Positions 49,708 to 62,261 of a DNA stretch of 64,000 nt are shown here, one piece after another (position 1 is the first letter of the stretch; the number at the start of each line of letters is the position of its first letter). The position numbers and the translations under genes are program-made. Source of the DNA: Ridgeia piscesae (lineage: Eukaryota > Annelida > Polychaeta > Sabellida > Siboglinidae); contig JAODUO010001813.1 of the NCBI GenBank assembly GCA_025642075.2, positions 1-64,000 of the forward strand. The letters run 5' to 3'. The notes below the pieces were generated by a model. That model was given only the letters and a program-made list of their open reading frames with translations. It made no database searches and was not told the DNA's origin.

Positions 49708-51836
49708 CATCTACACACGCACTGAACGCTAAAATAATATTATACTTAATGTGTAAAGATTTGCGGTGTTACTCGTTGTACACAATTCGCAGCAGACCAT
49801 GCTAGTAACACTGTGTTGGTGCATTTTGGGGCTAAGTACTTTTTGAGGTGTCACGTTTATCCTTAATTCGCTTACGTCTCAATGTAAGATCACAACGGTA
49901 CTTTGTATTAAAAAAAAAACACGACGTTGATCCGATATGCAGTGACACAAATAAATGTCAATGAGGTATGTTGTAAGATGTGCATCAATAACTCACCTGA
50001 TTAAGTTGAATAGTTAACACATGCATTATACAATAGTTGGCTTCAAACGTTTGGCTTGACTGCAAACATTGCAGCCACAATTATTTATATTGGTTTAAAT
50101 ACTGCGTAATAATTACTTCATTTTGATAGTATGTACGACTGCATGACGCTTATTACATCTAGTTGTTTAAATTATGTCAAGCATTCCTGTTCACCAAACC
50201 GTTATTTCGATATAATAATCCATTTGCCAATTTGCGAACCTATGCATTTTCTGTAGTAAACAGTTTTATCGTGGATTTGTCACTGCATGCTAATGAGATA
50301 AAGGTTTTGTCTACAACTACATTGTCATGGTTAAGGATTATGATAAAGATAACTATAATGTAAGCACAGGCATATATTTTACTACCAAATACCATTATTG
50401 AAAAGTATAATTTCTACCACAATTCGGTACAGTGTTGAAGCTATACCAAGGGTAGAACTTCGGCATTTGTTTTACTGTTAGCAATATATATTTACATTAT
50501 TATAACTTTATAATGGTGCCTATCGTAATCATACACCATGAAAATATAAGCATAGACATATTTTTGGTGATATTGCAATGCACACTTTCAGAGATTTTGA
50601 AAAATAAAGTATTTTTTTAAATAGTGGTGGTGGCTAATTTCCATATTAGCAATATATATTCACATATGGTGCCTATCGTAATCAATCACCAAGAAAACTT
50701 ACAAACAAACATCATTTTTGTGACATTATCGTGCATACTTTAAGATATTTTGAAACAAAGTTTTTGTCTTCAAATAATGGCGGTGGCTAATGTATTAGCA
50801 ACATATATTTGGTGCCTATCGTAATCATTCGCCATGAAAACATGAGCATAGACATTATTTTGTGACATTATCATGTTACTTTCGATAGTATTGAATAACA
50901 TTTTTTTTCTCGATAATGGCCGCACTAATTTGCATATAAAAATCCCCAAGGTTGCTGGAGTGACAACCATACTGGATTTCATCAGTGACCGCATGTGGTG
51001 ATAAATCCACAAACAAAACTTCATAATATAAATAATTCATAGGTTCACCATTATATGCATTGGAACGGCAAATGCACTATAACCATGTCTGTTGGAGTGC
51101 AGCATTAGGCGACCTTTTGTGGGGAAACAGGCTGGACAGTAAAAGTGAAGAGTAAAGGTAAGTTCTTAGATAACGCAGTATCCAGTCAGCAGGACGACTC
51201 AAGGTGCTTCACATTTTTACTTCCTTGATAGACTTAGTAAATTAAACTCCATCTCAAACTTCTCTACGTAGCACTCAGCCACGCTGCAATTATTGCGCGA
51301 AGGTTGCTATATCCACCACGGTCTACAACCAGGTACACAATCATACAGCTGACTAAACTGGAGGAATGTAGAGTTAAAAAACTTGCCCAATATTTCACAC
51401 TTTAGCACAAGAATGCTATCCTGTTTCTTTTAGTCGATTGCCCGAAGCTCTGCCGCTGAGTCACATGATAGCCAGTAATGCATAGTTGTACAACATAACC
51501 TCCACAACAGAATACCCACATGTACGCGAATTCGTCGAGATTGCCGCCATTGCAGTGCTCCAGGACGAGCCAGAATGCATTGTTCTTGTAGTGGAAGTCG
51601 AGCAGTTTCACGAGGTTTGGATGTGCCGGAAGTCGTTCATACTTCTTTATCTCATCCAGCGCCCGAGTGCCGTGGTCGTCCGTCCGGATCTCGAGCTGCT
51701 TTACTGCGACGGGATCTCCTGACTTGGCCACTCGTCCACGGTAGACGATCCCAAAACTTCCCTGGCCGAGTTTCTCTCCGAGGTCAACGATATACGATCC
51801 CAGTTCCATGCTGCTTAACACCAGCGATTGTGTCAC
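39126..51836 (-). CDS. kinase gene A: Ser/Thr kinase with three Mind-bomb-type SH3 repeats
   Basis: Fourteen exons joined by GT-AG introns with consistent phase: 51836-51526, 48508-48383, 47665-47433, 46858-46652, 45978-45827, 45262-45101, 44823-44725, 43130-43057, 42804-42706, 41902-41815, 41352-41276, 40565-40415, 40028-39911, 39163-39126. They give 1935 bases, 644 residues. Kinase domain about 15-292: G-loop GQGSFG (24-29), Lys46, Glu62, HRDVKPAN (Asp137, Lys139, Asn142), DFG (Asp158), APE (184-186); it looks active. An acidic linker follows (293-397). Three SH3_15-like repeats then start at about 398, 488 and 562, with LQEGHGGW, LQKGHGGW and LQDEYHGSW. In Mind bomb such repeats bind ligand tails, so a substrate-docking role is inferred. 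Met10 (51809) aligns better with gene B and may be the true start. Introns hold SINEs, a CR1 piece and large satellites. Confidence 0.85.
39500..39765 (+). repeat. degenerate tetranucleotide repeat in last intron of gene A
   Basis: Runs of AAAT, GAGT, GAAT and GAAA-type tetramers with many changes (AAATAAATAAATAAATGA, GTGAATGAATGAAAAG). It looks like an old, decayed relative of the tetramer arrays elsewhere in the window. Confidence 0.7.
40930..41115 (+). repeat. dispersed repeat, copy 1 (intron of gene A)
   Basis: Shares AAATGGTAAAC-AAACATCCAGTT, TTTAA-TTTCCCA and AGCAGATTTCCCGTT---AAAT with 56640-56800, in the same orientation on the window's plus strand. The two host genes run in opposite directions, so this is an independent insertion and not part of the gene duplication. 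Family unknown. Confidence 0.65.
42180..42700 (+). repeat. CA-rich compound microsatellite in intron 9 of gene A
   Basis: CACACG, CACAAG and CACACA mixtures (42200-42465), then AATCACAC octamers (42466-42556), then CACACG/CGCGCACA (42557-42640) and CATACACA units to about 42700. It ends only a few bases from the exon 9 donor at 42706. Confidence 0.95.
43416..44691 (+). repeat. 41-bp minisatellite, about 31 copies, in intron 7 of gene A
   Basis: Each unit contains GTGTGGATCTGTGTATGTG, TGCACATGTTATC and GTGTGCAGC. Variants (CCGCG for CAGCG, CACCGTGTGGAG for the junction) recur in higher-order patterns. The 41-bp period shifts frame each unit, so the open frames across it are artefacts. It lies between the two exons that together encode the first SH3 repeat. 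Confidence 0.92.
45286..45337. repeat. AT microsatellite in intron 5 of gene A
   Basis: About 26 TA units. It begins 24 bases intronic of the exon 6 acceptor (exon start 45262), in the stretch where a pyrimidine tract would normally lie. Confidence 0.95.
46409..46640 (+). mobile_element. 5'-truncated CR1-like LINE next to a splice donor
   Basis: Starts GTGTAGACTAGATATTAG and ends in AATCTTCTTAAATCTTGTTA. It is nearly identical to 27385-27144 (reverse strand), differing mainly at AAGACGGGC versus AAGAAGGGC and one G-run base. It is inserted antisense to gene A. The element boundary falls roughly 8-12 bases inside intron 4, immediately beyond the GTATG donor of exon 4 (46652). Confidence 0.9.
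48012..48330 (+). mobile_element. tRNA-derived SINE, second family
   Basis: The head reads GTCGCGCAGTGGTCGCGCGG, then GGTGGTTCAATCCC (B box). A body of about 240 bases follows (GAAGAGACACTAAAATCC, GGTGCCTATGCCAGGGG). It differs from the 17604 family in head and body and lacks the CGCTTTGAG tail. It lies in intron 2 of gene A, about 50 bases 3' (in gene orientation) of exon 2. Confidence 0.7.
48965..49703 (+). repeat. ACACGC hexamer array in intron 1 of gene A
   Basis: Roughly 50 perfect ACACGC units to 49261, then the same unit with single-base slips, then a CGCGCACG block (49560-49650) and (AC)n to 49703. It is strictly alternating purine-pyrimidine with regular CG steps, a composition expected to adopt Z-DNA under supercoiling. 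Long open frames in it are compositional. Confidence 0.95.
50514..50960 (+). repeat. three tandem copies of a ~150-bp unit in intron 1 of gene A
   Basis: GGTGCCTATCGTAATCA starts at 50514, 50666 and 50811. Each is followed by CACCA/CGCCATGAAAA, an ACAT-rich block, a GTGACATTATC-TG block, a T-run and ATAATGGC-G-(T)GGCTAAT. Copies are diverged; spacing is about 152 and 145 bases. Confidence 0.75.
51130..51470 (-). mobile_element. SINE of the 17604 family, inverted
   Basis: Read on the minus strand: GTGACTCAGCGGCAGAGC (A-box side of the tRNA-like head), CTACATTCCTCCAGTTTAG, TTCGCGCAATAATTG, AGCACCTTGAGTCGTCC, GGATACTGCGTTATCTAAG. It is diverged from the 17604 copy, so old. It sits about 55 bases downstream of exon 1 of gene A. 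Confidence 0.7.
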
Positions 51837-53911
51837 CGTTTGCGTGAGAATACATCAGACGTGCACGGCTGAAGAAGATATTACGTATGAAGATCTCGAA
51901 CACACATAAACGGACACACCATGCATGCATGTGCTTGCAGTAGCACCTGATTTGCTCAATCAAACACGTATGCAGCATACCGACGCGTGTAAAAATAGCA
52001 AATGGATACAAATACAAACAGCTCGTGGTCATAAATACAAACATCTACACGGATACATCGAAGTATACGCCTTCTTGCTGGCGTTTACACTACGTACACA
52101 TCATCACAAAAAACATATATAAACAACGCATGGGCATCAATACAAACATCACATGAACACAAACACAAGAGGCACGCGAACCCAAATATAAACAGTACAT
52201 GCACACACATGCAAATAACATCATGGATTCATAAGAGTGTATACGTTCATGCTAGCATTGACATTTGCATGCGTACATACCTTTCCACGCCGATCTACTC
52301 CTTGTCATTATTAACTAGTTTACGTCGTATTAAGCCGTTGGTACTGCGAAGCATTGCGCAACGTCACGCTTGAATAGCCCTGTTCCAAGGATCTTCAAAG
52401 GATTCCTTTGGAATTTCCAAATTAGGAATTTCCATTATTTGCTCAAATTCTTATAATTTTTCCTTTCGTCTGCTTGATCAGAACATGATGTCGACAAATT
52501 CACGAGTTACATGTTAACTACCGATTTGTTAATTGGTTTTGGCAAACATCGGACGCGTCGAACAACATAAAATATTTCGATCAGTTAACATTATTTGCAG
52601 ACTCATAAAACCGACTGCATTAATAATTATGAATAAATTATTGTGACAATAATATCAGGGCGCAACTGGTGAAATATATTTAAAATAGAGTGCACACTAT
52701 GCATGTGCGGACATCGAGCTGACCCGCACAGCATAGCGCCTGCCGGTGATTAATAGCAGTAACGCTGGGTGGTCAATGACGTTTCGTGTAACTATAGATG
52801 CATAACGCAATCATGAATCGCGGCGTAAAATCAACAAGTATTGGCGTTCGTACAGTTACTTGCGAGCTATTAGTGCTTCACGTGATGCAATGTTTATAGT
52901 AATCCATTAATTAAATGCGAGACATTCGCAGTGATGTCATAATCATAAATAAGAGATAAACTGTATTGTGGCGATAATTTGGGCGGTCGGTAGTATTTAT
53001 AGAATGGTATGCGTGTGCCGACTTGAACTGTTTACGTGTGTTCGTTTGCGTGAAAGTGCGTGTGTGCATGTGTGTTCATAAATTTGTTTCAATTCGCATA
53101 ATCAGATCACATAAGCATACAACATCGAATTCCGTAGACAGGCTAGCATCACTACGGCTTCAAACAAACCGACATCTAAATTATTCCCATAGATATAGAG
53201 AGTACATAATTATGATAACCTACACCAGGATTCCATATGAGCGGTGCTTATAAGGACTGTCTACTGCACAGACCGTGTTAGAATTGCACAATTAGTCGAA
53301 ATGTCAACTCTGAGGTGAGAAGTTCAATTCATGTTGATTCAGGTTAGACATCTAGGTCCACTTGAGAAGCGCTCTGTCAAGTAGTAACCATGTACATGTT
53401 GCGCGTACTAGCATGCGAGTTTGCAGCGTACAAGCGAGACATACAATTGTGTTCAGCAACGTTCTGTACTGTAATATATAATGTCACAAGCATGGTATGA
53501 ATGTATCGGGCCCATCAGTAACCAGCACAAAGATAATAATCTGAAGCTATATATCCGCAACAGAGAAGACATGTGTTTGTTAAATCAGTGGTTCTCAAAT
53601 TGGGGTCACGCCCCATAGGCGTATGGTTTGACAATTTCGAAAAGGACGTATAATTGCAAACCATTCGTAGTTGATAAAATCAATGGCGTTCAGAAAAAAA
53701 ACTTTAGTAGCTCTAGCAATCGTTTTTGTATTATTTTATAGCTGTTTTGTATTATTTATCAGTATCTTATTACATATACATATAAACTGGTACATAATGT
53801 CAAATACGAAGCAAACTCAGTCAAACTATTTAGTTTCAACATATATTAGTGAAGTTGCTGCTTGGCTACGTTAATGCATTGTCTGTTTAGTTGATGGTGC
53901 AATTCTAAAAC
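51837..53911. promoter_or_regulatory. 2.1-kb spacer between divergent kinase genes
   Basis: The start codons of genes A and B point away from each other across this spacer, so both promoters, and possibly shared control sites, should lie here. I could not identify a convincing TATA, initiator or CpG island. A likely hAT-end remnant sits at 53589. The region is otherwise unremarkable AT-rich sequence. Confidence 0.5.
53589..53625 (+). mobile_element. hAT/MITE terminal remnant
   Basis: CAGTGGTTCTCAAATTGGGG followed by TCACGCCCC strongly resembles the common CAGTGGTTCTCAAACTGGGGTCGCGACCCC end of hAT-type elements. I found no matching opposite end, so it is a solo fragment upstream of gene B. 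Confidence 0.55.
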
Positions 53912-56639
53912 ATGGGGATATGTACACTTGGCCGCTATTCCGTCAATATGGACATCATGATAGGCCGGGGCGGTTTCGGTGTCGTATACAGCGGGACAGA
54001 CGAACGGAAAAAGGTAAAGGTGGCAGTCAAGCAGGTGAAAATTACCAAGGATGAAGACGGTTACATGGCCATGCAGGAGATCAAGCACTTCGACCGTCTG
54101 CCGGAGCATCCTAATTTGATCCGACTGCTGGACATCCACTATAAGGATCGCTCCTTCTGGATGGTCATGGACTTCTGTGATGTCGGCGACCTAGATGTCT
54201 ACGTGTGTGAGAACAACCCGGATATCGACGAGAAACTACGCCTGATGTTCCAATGCGCATGCGCCATTGCGCACATGCACAGTGTGTCGCCTCCCGTGGT
54301 GCACCGCGACATAAAACCTGCAAACGTTCTGCTATTCCGAGAAAGTACGTTAATTAGTATCATAGCATCACAGCTCTTTGTCAGTATTATTTATCGTTTC
54401 ATATATTGATGATTACAGTTGTGATTATTAATTTCTACAATTTCGCAATAACTGCGGACCTTATTGGTGCTCCCCAATGCAGTGCAACTGCTACGTTATT
54501 TCTTGTAACAATTCTGCTACCGCTGCTACCAGTAATGTTATTGGTGGTGTATATGATGGTGTTCATACATATACTGATTGCGCAACTGCTTCAGCTACCC
54601 ATGGTTTTGATGTTTTGTGAATAGCTCAGCAATTACCCTTACAAATACCACTTTTAGTATCGCCTCGTCAACCAATAGCATCATTTATTGAAACATAACC
54701 TACTCAGTATTTCCATTTACCTAACACTTAATACAAAATTGTAACCTTCAACAACGTGACAATGCAATATTGTTGATCAAATTCATTGTATAATCGACAG
54801 GTGGCGGCACCCTCGTAGCCAAGGTGAGCGACTTCGGCTTGTCCAAAATGGCGGCGACTGCTGCCACAACAGCAATGTTCTCTACGGCAGCTGGAACCCC
54901 GGGGTATCTCGCGCCATAAGTATTTCAATGCAAGCCCTATAACTTATCCGTCGATGTCTTCTCTCTTGGTTTGATGTTTCTCGCATTGGTCCAACACAAA
55001 GATGGCGAAGATAGATTGCCGCCTAGGATTGGTAATGTTATTTATTTAGCATGGGCATTCTTTCCATCCATTGTCACAGCGTTCTAACATGTTATACCAT
55101 AAATATTATCATAATATTTGTATTACACTATTTTAATATAATTAACTTACTGTTGCTGTTACTGTGAACGTGCGTCATTCTCTATTATATTTAAATGTGT
55201 GTAGCTATTACTATGCAATCTTGTCATTATTACTACTCACTGCAAAGTGTATTTCCATTTCATTGAAACGTCATCAACATAGTGACATACATGTTTTTGT
55301 TTTTTTCCATCCACATCAATAAAGAACTGCACAATCGCTTATTATAAATAACATATTTTCAACATATAAACAAGTAATCAAGAGTGTTGGGGGAAAGAGG
55401 GTGAACAGAATTGCAATACTTATATATGGTTTACCTCCAACCAGTATACATATGTGTTGAACAAATACGATATGTTAAACAAAAAACAATTATAATTCCA
55501 AAAAAGACGCATTAAGTACTGCGACGTGGTGTATATGTAGAATTACTGTGATTTTCTTTTAAAATACATAAATAGAACATATAATATATAGTTTTTATGC
55601 GTGTATGGTTCTATTGCTGGTAATGCTTTCATGCAAAGTGTTCCAAAGTCTTACTCCGTAAGAATAAACACACATTGGTTGTTTTGTGTGGTACGCACAC
55701 GATGACATTGAAAGGTGTCTTTTTGTCTAGTACCATGTGTGAGAATACATCGTTTAAATGTAGTTTGCAAACTTGTTGATAGTTCGTTATGATATGCCTT
55801 GCACATTACATTCGGTGCCTTGGTTGATCTTACTGTAGTGATCATATGCACTATATATTGTATAGCTCGAATTGGCGTTGCTTTGCTTGCACTCGTTTTT
55901 GTTTAACGTGTATACATGTTAATATCTTAAAAACTGCGCCATGTTTCAGACAATGGACCACAGTTGATGCCAATAGGAATGGAAATGTACAACGCCGATA
56001 GATATGGACAAGATCAACCAACACTTGTCTCCATTGCGGATTCCGACACGGCAGATCTAAAGAAACTAAAGACTCTTATCATGAAGATGGCTACGTATGA
56101 GCCAAAAGTCCGTCACAGCGCTGTCCGAGTGGCACAAATCCTTGGAGAAATCACAGGTTTCAATTTGTATTTTTATCGTAACGTTGAAAGTGCCCTATTG
56201 TAATCAGATGACGTTTAGGTACATGCAATAAATGCAGAATATAAGACAAACGCAAAACAGTAATTTCTAGCATGTTTTAGATGTCATTGTGAATATATTA
56301 TATTATTGTTATCATAGCTACATTTAATAGACTGTGTACAACCGTACGAATATAGCAAAAGGCGGCACATCATTGGAGGCAGAAAAGGCATTTGTAAGAC
56401 GGTATTTTCACCGAAACTGTTTATGTTAAACATTGTCAACTATATAGTGGACAATCAAGGTCATAGAGGCTGCACTACTTGTAATATCCACACAAATTCC
56501 ATTACATGTAGTTATGTTCAAGCGAGAGTAGCACCTCCCAAGTTTATTGTTTTAATGTTTTATTATATTCTGATAACAACAACATGCATATTGAAGGCAT
56601 ACGGCCGGCTTTTTTGACTTAGTTACTTTATTGCAACAT

Positions 56640-56800
56640 GTTCAAATGGTAAACGAAACATCCAGTTAAAAAAACTGATTGACAATAATGAGCAGAGGTA
56701 ACAGCAGTAGCGTTTGATGTTTAACTTTCCCAGATCCTATAAACAGCAGATTTCCCGTTGCAAATTACAGCTCGGGTAATTCTGGGCAGGAAAGGTGGTA
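56640..56800 (+). repeat. dispersed repeat, copy 2 (intron 3 of gene B)
   Basis: Partner of 40930-41115. It ends about 50 bases before the exon 4 acceptor of gene B. Confidence 0.65.
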
Positions 56801-57206
56801 CGCTCCTTTTAAACTGTGCATTCATAATAGGCTCGTCTATCCTTTTGCCAAGGACTGGGTCCTGTAACAAAGGGATCAGAGGGTGCAACGTCTGACCCCG
56901 TCCTGTCTAACGACTCACCGGCGGTCGACAAGGAGGAAGACACGCTTTCCAGTCGCCTGCTCGAGCAAGCACTGAGGGAGAGACTGCTAAAACATAGGCC
57001 GGACGAAGAAGAGGAGAAGAAGAAGAGGAAGGAATCTACGGGAGATGACAAGAGTGCGGCAGCTGTTGAAGGACTGCTCGAGTTAATCCGTAAAGCGTTA
57101 GGCTGAAGTGGATCTTCGGAGGAATACAAGGTGCGTATTGTAAATGCAATGGCGATGTCGGGTGTAAAACTGGTAACAATTTATATTGTTTTCTATTAGG
57201 TGTTTG

Positions 57207-57359
<153 letters not shown>

Positions 57360-60300
57360 AATCAGTGAAGCAAACGTTTGTTGTTATAGCGTTGGACGCG
57401 GTATTGTGCATAACATAATTGTTGCACATGATGTCATATTTCAAATAGTTGAACATTACATAACATGTAACTTTACAAGTCACATTTTAAAAGCATCGAT
57501 TTGGAAAGCAACGGGTATAAGCCAACCTTGATTGCACTGGTAAGCATGATGTTTGTCGGCATTTCCAACATTTCGCAGTAAATACATACACTAAAACCGT
57601 ATCAATATAAATACGACAATAACATCAACTTAACATTGAAGCCACCTCTACTGTAGAAAGCAATGCTATTTTTTAAAGCTGGTAGATCATCATTTACAAA
57701 GACAACTGATATGTTGCTGCTGCTGCGGCGGCTAGTCTGCAGAGGTTATAATAGTTGTTGCTGCTGTTGCTGTTGTCGTTCATGATTTCACCGTTGCATT
57801 CTGCAGAAGTTTGATGTCGGTGAACGGGTACGCGTGGAGCTGGATGAAGCAAGAGCGATTCGACTGCAAGAACATTTCGGCGGCTGGTCGAATAACATGA
57901 AACAGGTTCGTGTACACAATATACCCTGCTGTACGTATCGATGTATCGCACTACTGATTATCAATGTATTAAAATAGCAACTCTTTCACTCGTAATGTTA
58001 AGTCGTATTACATCACACTCATAATGTAATAAGAATATGCATAGTAGATGCTGGCTTCATACTGTGTTTGAACAATATACAAATATCTTAACCCGTTCAA
58101 CGTCTCACCCAATCCGGTTTTTTAGCCGGTCCATTTGACCATCAGGACCGAGTTATTCATTTGCGAGACTTTTTACGACAGTCGCTACAATCAATATAAC
58201 GAAAGGCGCCTCTTGTGTAAAATACGGAAGCACTTGTTGACCGCATGACGGTAACTGGACAGTAACTTTAGCCAACGGACCCATAACGTGTAATGTATGT
58301 AATATATGTCTTTGTAAATGATGGGGCATGCATTTCGTACACATGTTGATGCTTTCATCTATGCCATTGTTGAAGAAACGGTTACAGCAACCGTCAATGT
58401 GATGTACTAATATCCTGCGAACCACCGTTGACAAGCTTGTCTTGCTGTTTTGCAAATGTAAAAGTTTGTGGTTGAATTATAATATAAATTACGTGTTCTG
58501 GTATTTAACGAACCGTTGCATTTATGATTTTACTGGTTGCGATGTGAATTAAATGCTGATGCTATTGCCAAAAAGAATATCAGGCATAATCATTAAGCTC
58601 ACCAGCTAAGCTTGCGTTTACACTGATGTGCCTATCCAACTATTTGAATGAAATTTGACATAGGCGACACATTTTATTTTGCAGTACCTGGGTAAGGTTG
58701 GCGTTGTTATACAAAAACTTGACAACGTCGTCAAAGTACAGTTCTCTGACGGAAAAGTGTGAGTATGCACATGTATGTTGTAGCCTCCTTATTTTATAAG
58801 GCTATTATTTATATGAATATTACTTTATTTTAAGTATGTGTGCTCAAGTAATACCAAACTATATACGCTTTCTTTAGGCATGCACGGAATATGCGTGTAC
58901 CCACGTGTGTATTCGGCTTCTTGTTCCATATACTGGATTGGCACATACAGGGCATTAACAAACCAACGAAGCTAATGCGCTTGAGGGCGTCGGTGTACGT
59001 TGTCTTAAAACACGTTGCGTACAATATATAACGGGGGCATGTTCACATGCGTTTTTTTGGTCAACATATTCGTCTGCACACGTGGCATAAGCGTGCGTTA
59101 GATGATACCTGGGAACAATGTTGTACACACTCAACTGTGATTTGTTGTGCGTTGTAAGCTATATTAAATGTCGGTTTCATTTTGCCCAACAAGTATGGCT
59201 TCGCAATAAATTCGTCGTTACTTCAGGTGGTCATACAACCCAGCACTGCTGGAGTCGTGTCAAGATGACCATGACGTTGACGAAGACTTGTCGCTGCCCT
59301 TTAAGAGGTAATGTCTCACTTTGCTGTTGACGGAAATATCGATTTGTAACTCGCGTTACAGTGATTGCTTTAACTATATCACTGCAATTTTGTTGCAATT
59401 CATAGCATTGTATAACGTGTGTTTTTCGTTTTGAAAATATTCACTCCAATACTTGTTTTATTGATATGATGAGAAATTTATTTTCAACAATTACATATAA
59501 ATTATACCTTTACGGCGGTAGACAACAAAAATAACCTGGTAATTTCATCATACGTTTTAGTACCAAATAAATAGTTCGAAAACAAATATTGTGCGGTACA
59601 TAATAAAAGCAAATGTTCAATTAATAATAAAGATGATAGTAATAATGATAATTACACTTCATCCGTGGTTAAGTAAATAGTCTGATTCCATAATACCATT
59701 ATTAAGGCAGTAATATCAATTGTATGTTTTAATCTGTAAGATATGCTCTTTTGGAATACCAGTGCTTTCTAAAACTATTAAGATCATCAACATGGCCAGT
59801 TATTGAATTAATACACCTTGGTGTTATACGGTAAGTCACAGTCAACTATTGCTTATTGCATTTTAGGTATGATATCGTACTAATCGAGAAAGACCAAATT
59901 TCAACGGAAAAGCTACAAGACGGCCACGGCGGATTTAACCCAAAAATGAAAGCGGTGAGTTTATCACCAGATACTAGTGCCAGAGGACCAGGCAGAATGT
60001 CACTGCTGGTACGTCGGAAAAGACGCCAACATTTGTGATTATCTATTAGTACAGGCAGTGTTAATTGTTAACATTGTTTATAACATCCATGAACACTCAA
60101 ATTGACAAGTTTGCCGTATAATAGATTCTATACAGGCGTCCGTAATCAAATTCACAGCACCACATTCTACCACCAATGGGTCATATTTTGTTGTGGCTTT
60201 GTTACACGACATTTTACTCAAGCATGATCTCTTTCAGGTGCTTGGAATGAAAGGCATCGTGAATAAAGTGGACGGCGACGGGGATGTGTTGGTGGAATGC

Positions 60301-61597
60301 ATCAACGGCACTAAGTATGTGAACAATAATCTCCGGCGTGTTTAATGCCAGTCGCATAGCGTACATCATGAGTCGGATAGAACAGTGGATCTGATATACC
60401 GTAACAATTGGTGAAACGTGTACATTAAAACTACGCTTGACAGTGTCAAACGTAAATGCTAATTCAGCTGGTAATGGACAAAGGATTCCCCACTACATGC
60501 TACTGTAAGAGGGATGTTTTATTCCAGGTGGTTCTTCAACCCTAAGCTGTTGAAACTTATTGACACTTCTCACATGACTTTCCAAGATGGCGACTTCGTG
60601 TTAGTGATCGACTCCTATCTGAAGGTCAAGGCCCTTCAGGATTCAGAACATAGAGGATGGGTGGACAAAATGCGTGAGGTTCGGATTGACTGATTAGGTA
60701 TATTCTAGTTCTAAAACAGGACGCTAGCGTAAGACGCATTGGTATTTCAACAAAATGTTCGATATATTTTGAATGGGTGGGTTAGTGCATGTAACGGTAA
60801 TACTGATTTATAAAGATATTAACTCTTGCTGCCTTGTACCATTTCACGTGTGTTTTTCAAACTGTCTAACATGTGTTTTGCGTATTCAGTGTGGTTATTA
60901 TATCATATAATTATGTCATTCTCCCTTAGACACTTGGGAAGGCAGGAATTGTGTCTGGGATACTCACGAACGGAAGAGTTAGAGTGAAGGTCGGAAGTCG
61001 TCCGTGGGTGTACAACAAACTGGTCTTACGACTCGTCGCAAAATCAGGTAAGGCGGACGTGTGAGCACGTCATCGAATAATACAGTTCATTGTTCTTATG
61101 TTTTATGTGTAAATCAATAAGCGGCCGAGTGCGTCGAAATATACAATTTGTAATATTGCTAATATTATGCTCATCCCTAGTTTGTATTACGCTTTAAATA
61201 TATTTTTACATAAACAAATGTCTTTTGTTCTCTAACTACGAATAGTATTTACTATGTGTATAACGGAGAGCGTTTTAAAGGATTCGAGCAGGTAACAATT
61301 CACTCCGAGAAACTTTTACAGCCTTGCGTGTATACAATAGCTTCATAGCAGGTGTAGCTGTCCATCCACCAGTTGAATTATTTACTACATCTTACAGACA
61401 AGATAGTGATTAGTCCACTGTCGTCATGCATAGTTGCACAGATTACTTAAAGATTTCGGCGAAACCAAATATGGAATTTTTTAGCGTGTGTCACCAATGT
61501 CTTATGTGAAATGCACGAATTAATATTACAAATAATGATATTAATGAATTATTGTTTTACAGAAGAGATGATGCAAGCGGCGCTTCAGAATGTCTAA

Positions 61598-62191
61598 GAG
61601 TCAAGAGGCTTATGAAGTCATGAATTCTCATTGAACTTTTAACTGCATACTAGAGCGGCTACGGTAACGTGATGAACAGTTACTGGAATGGAATACATTC
61701 AGATAGTGTTCGACCATTAAACGCATCACATGGTCACTATGTGCGTGTAATATTTTTGTGTTGGTGATGGTTCATGACACAGTATAACCAAGCAACGGAA
61801 TTAGTCTGCAAGTGTAATTATGCAGTTAATAATGATTATCAAATACTACAACGAGAAACAATAATGGTAGAAGCACACTGTACGTTTGTGTTATACCGTG
61901 TCCATAACGATACATAGGAAGTAATGGGGATTACGTAATGTTTATTGATGCGCATATATTGGGTAACTAAACTCATGCACGCATCGAAACGTGTTCCGAC
62001 ACAAACAAGCATAGCAAATGTTTTATGTGGACGCTACCATCACTCACAAGGCGTGGCTGCATGCTATATACTACCTTCACTGTCTTCCCTTATGTTATCG
62101 TTGATTGAATCGCGTCAATGACAGGTGCAAGACGTTGACACTTACATCATAATATTATACTATGACTATTCGGCGCACATGCAAGGTTAGG

Positions 62192-62200
<9 letters not shown>
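61598..62200. other. 3' flank of gene B, no further exons seen
   Basis: I searched this stretch on the minus strand for the W-F-NP and LG-AG-V exons that gene C should have next. None was found. No coding recognised on either strand. Confidence 0.5.

Positions 62201-62202
<2 letters not shown>

Positions 62203-62250
<48 letters not shown>
62203..62250. repeat. TA microsatellite
   Basis: About 22 TA units, directly beyond the 3' end of the LINE remnant at 62262-62395. Confidence 0.95.
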
Positions 62251-62253
<3 letters not shown>

Positions 62254-62261
62254 CATCATCA

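Noticed and set aside
48776..49805. Alternating Ala-Cys, Arg-Val and His-Ala frames near 300 codons
   Set aside because: Products of the ACACGC hexamer only; the array lies inside an intron of kinase gene A.
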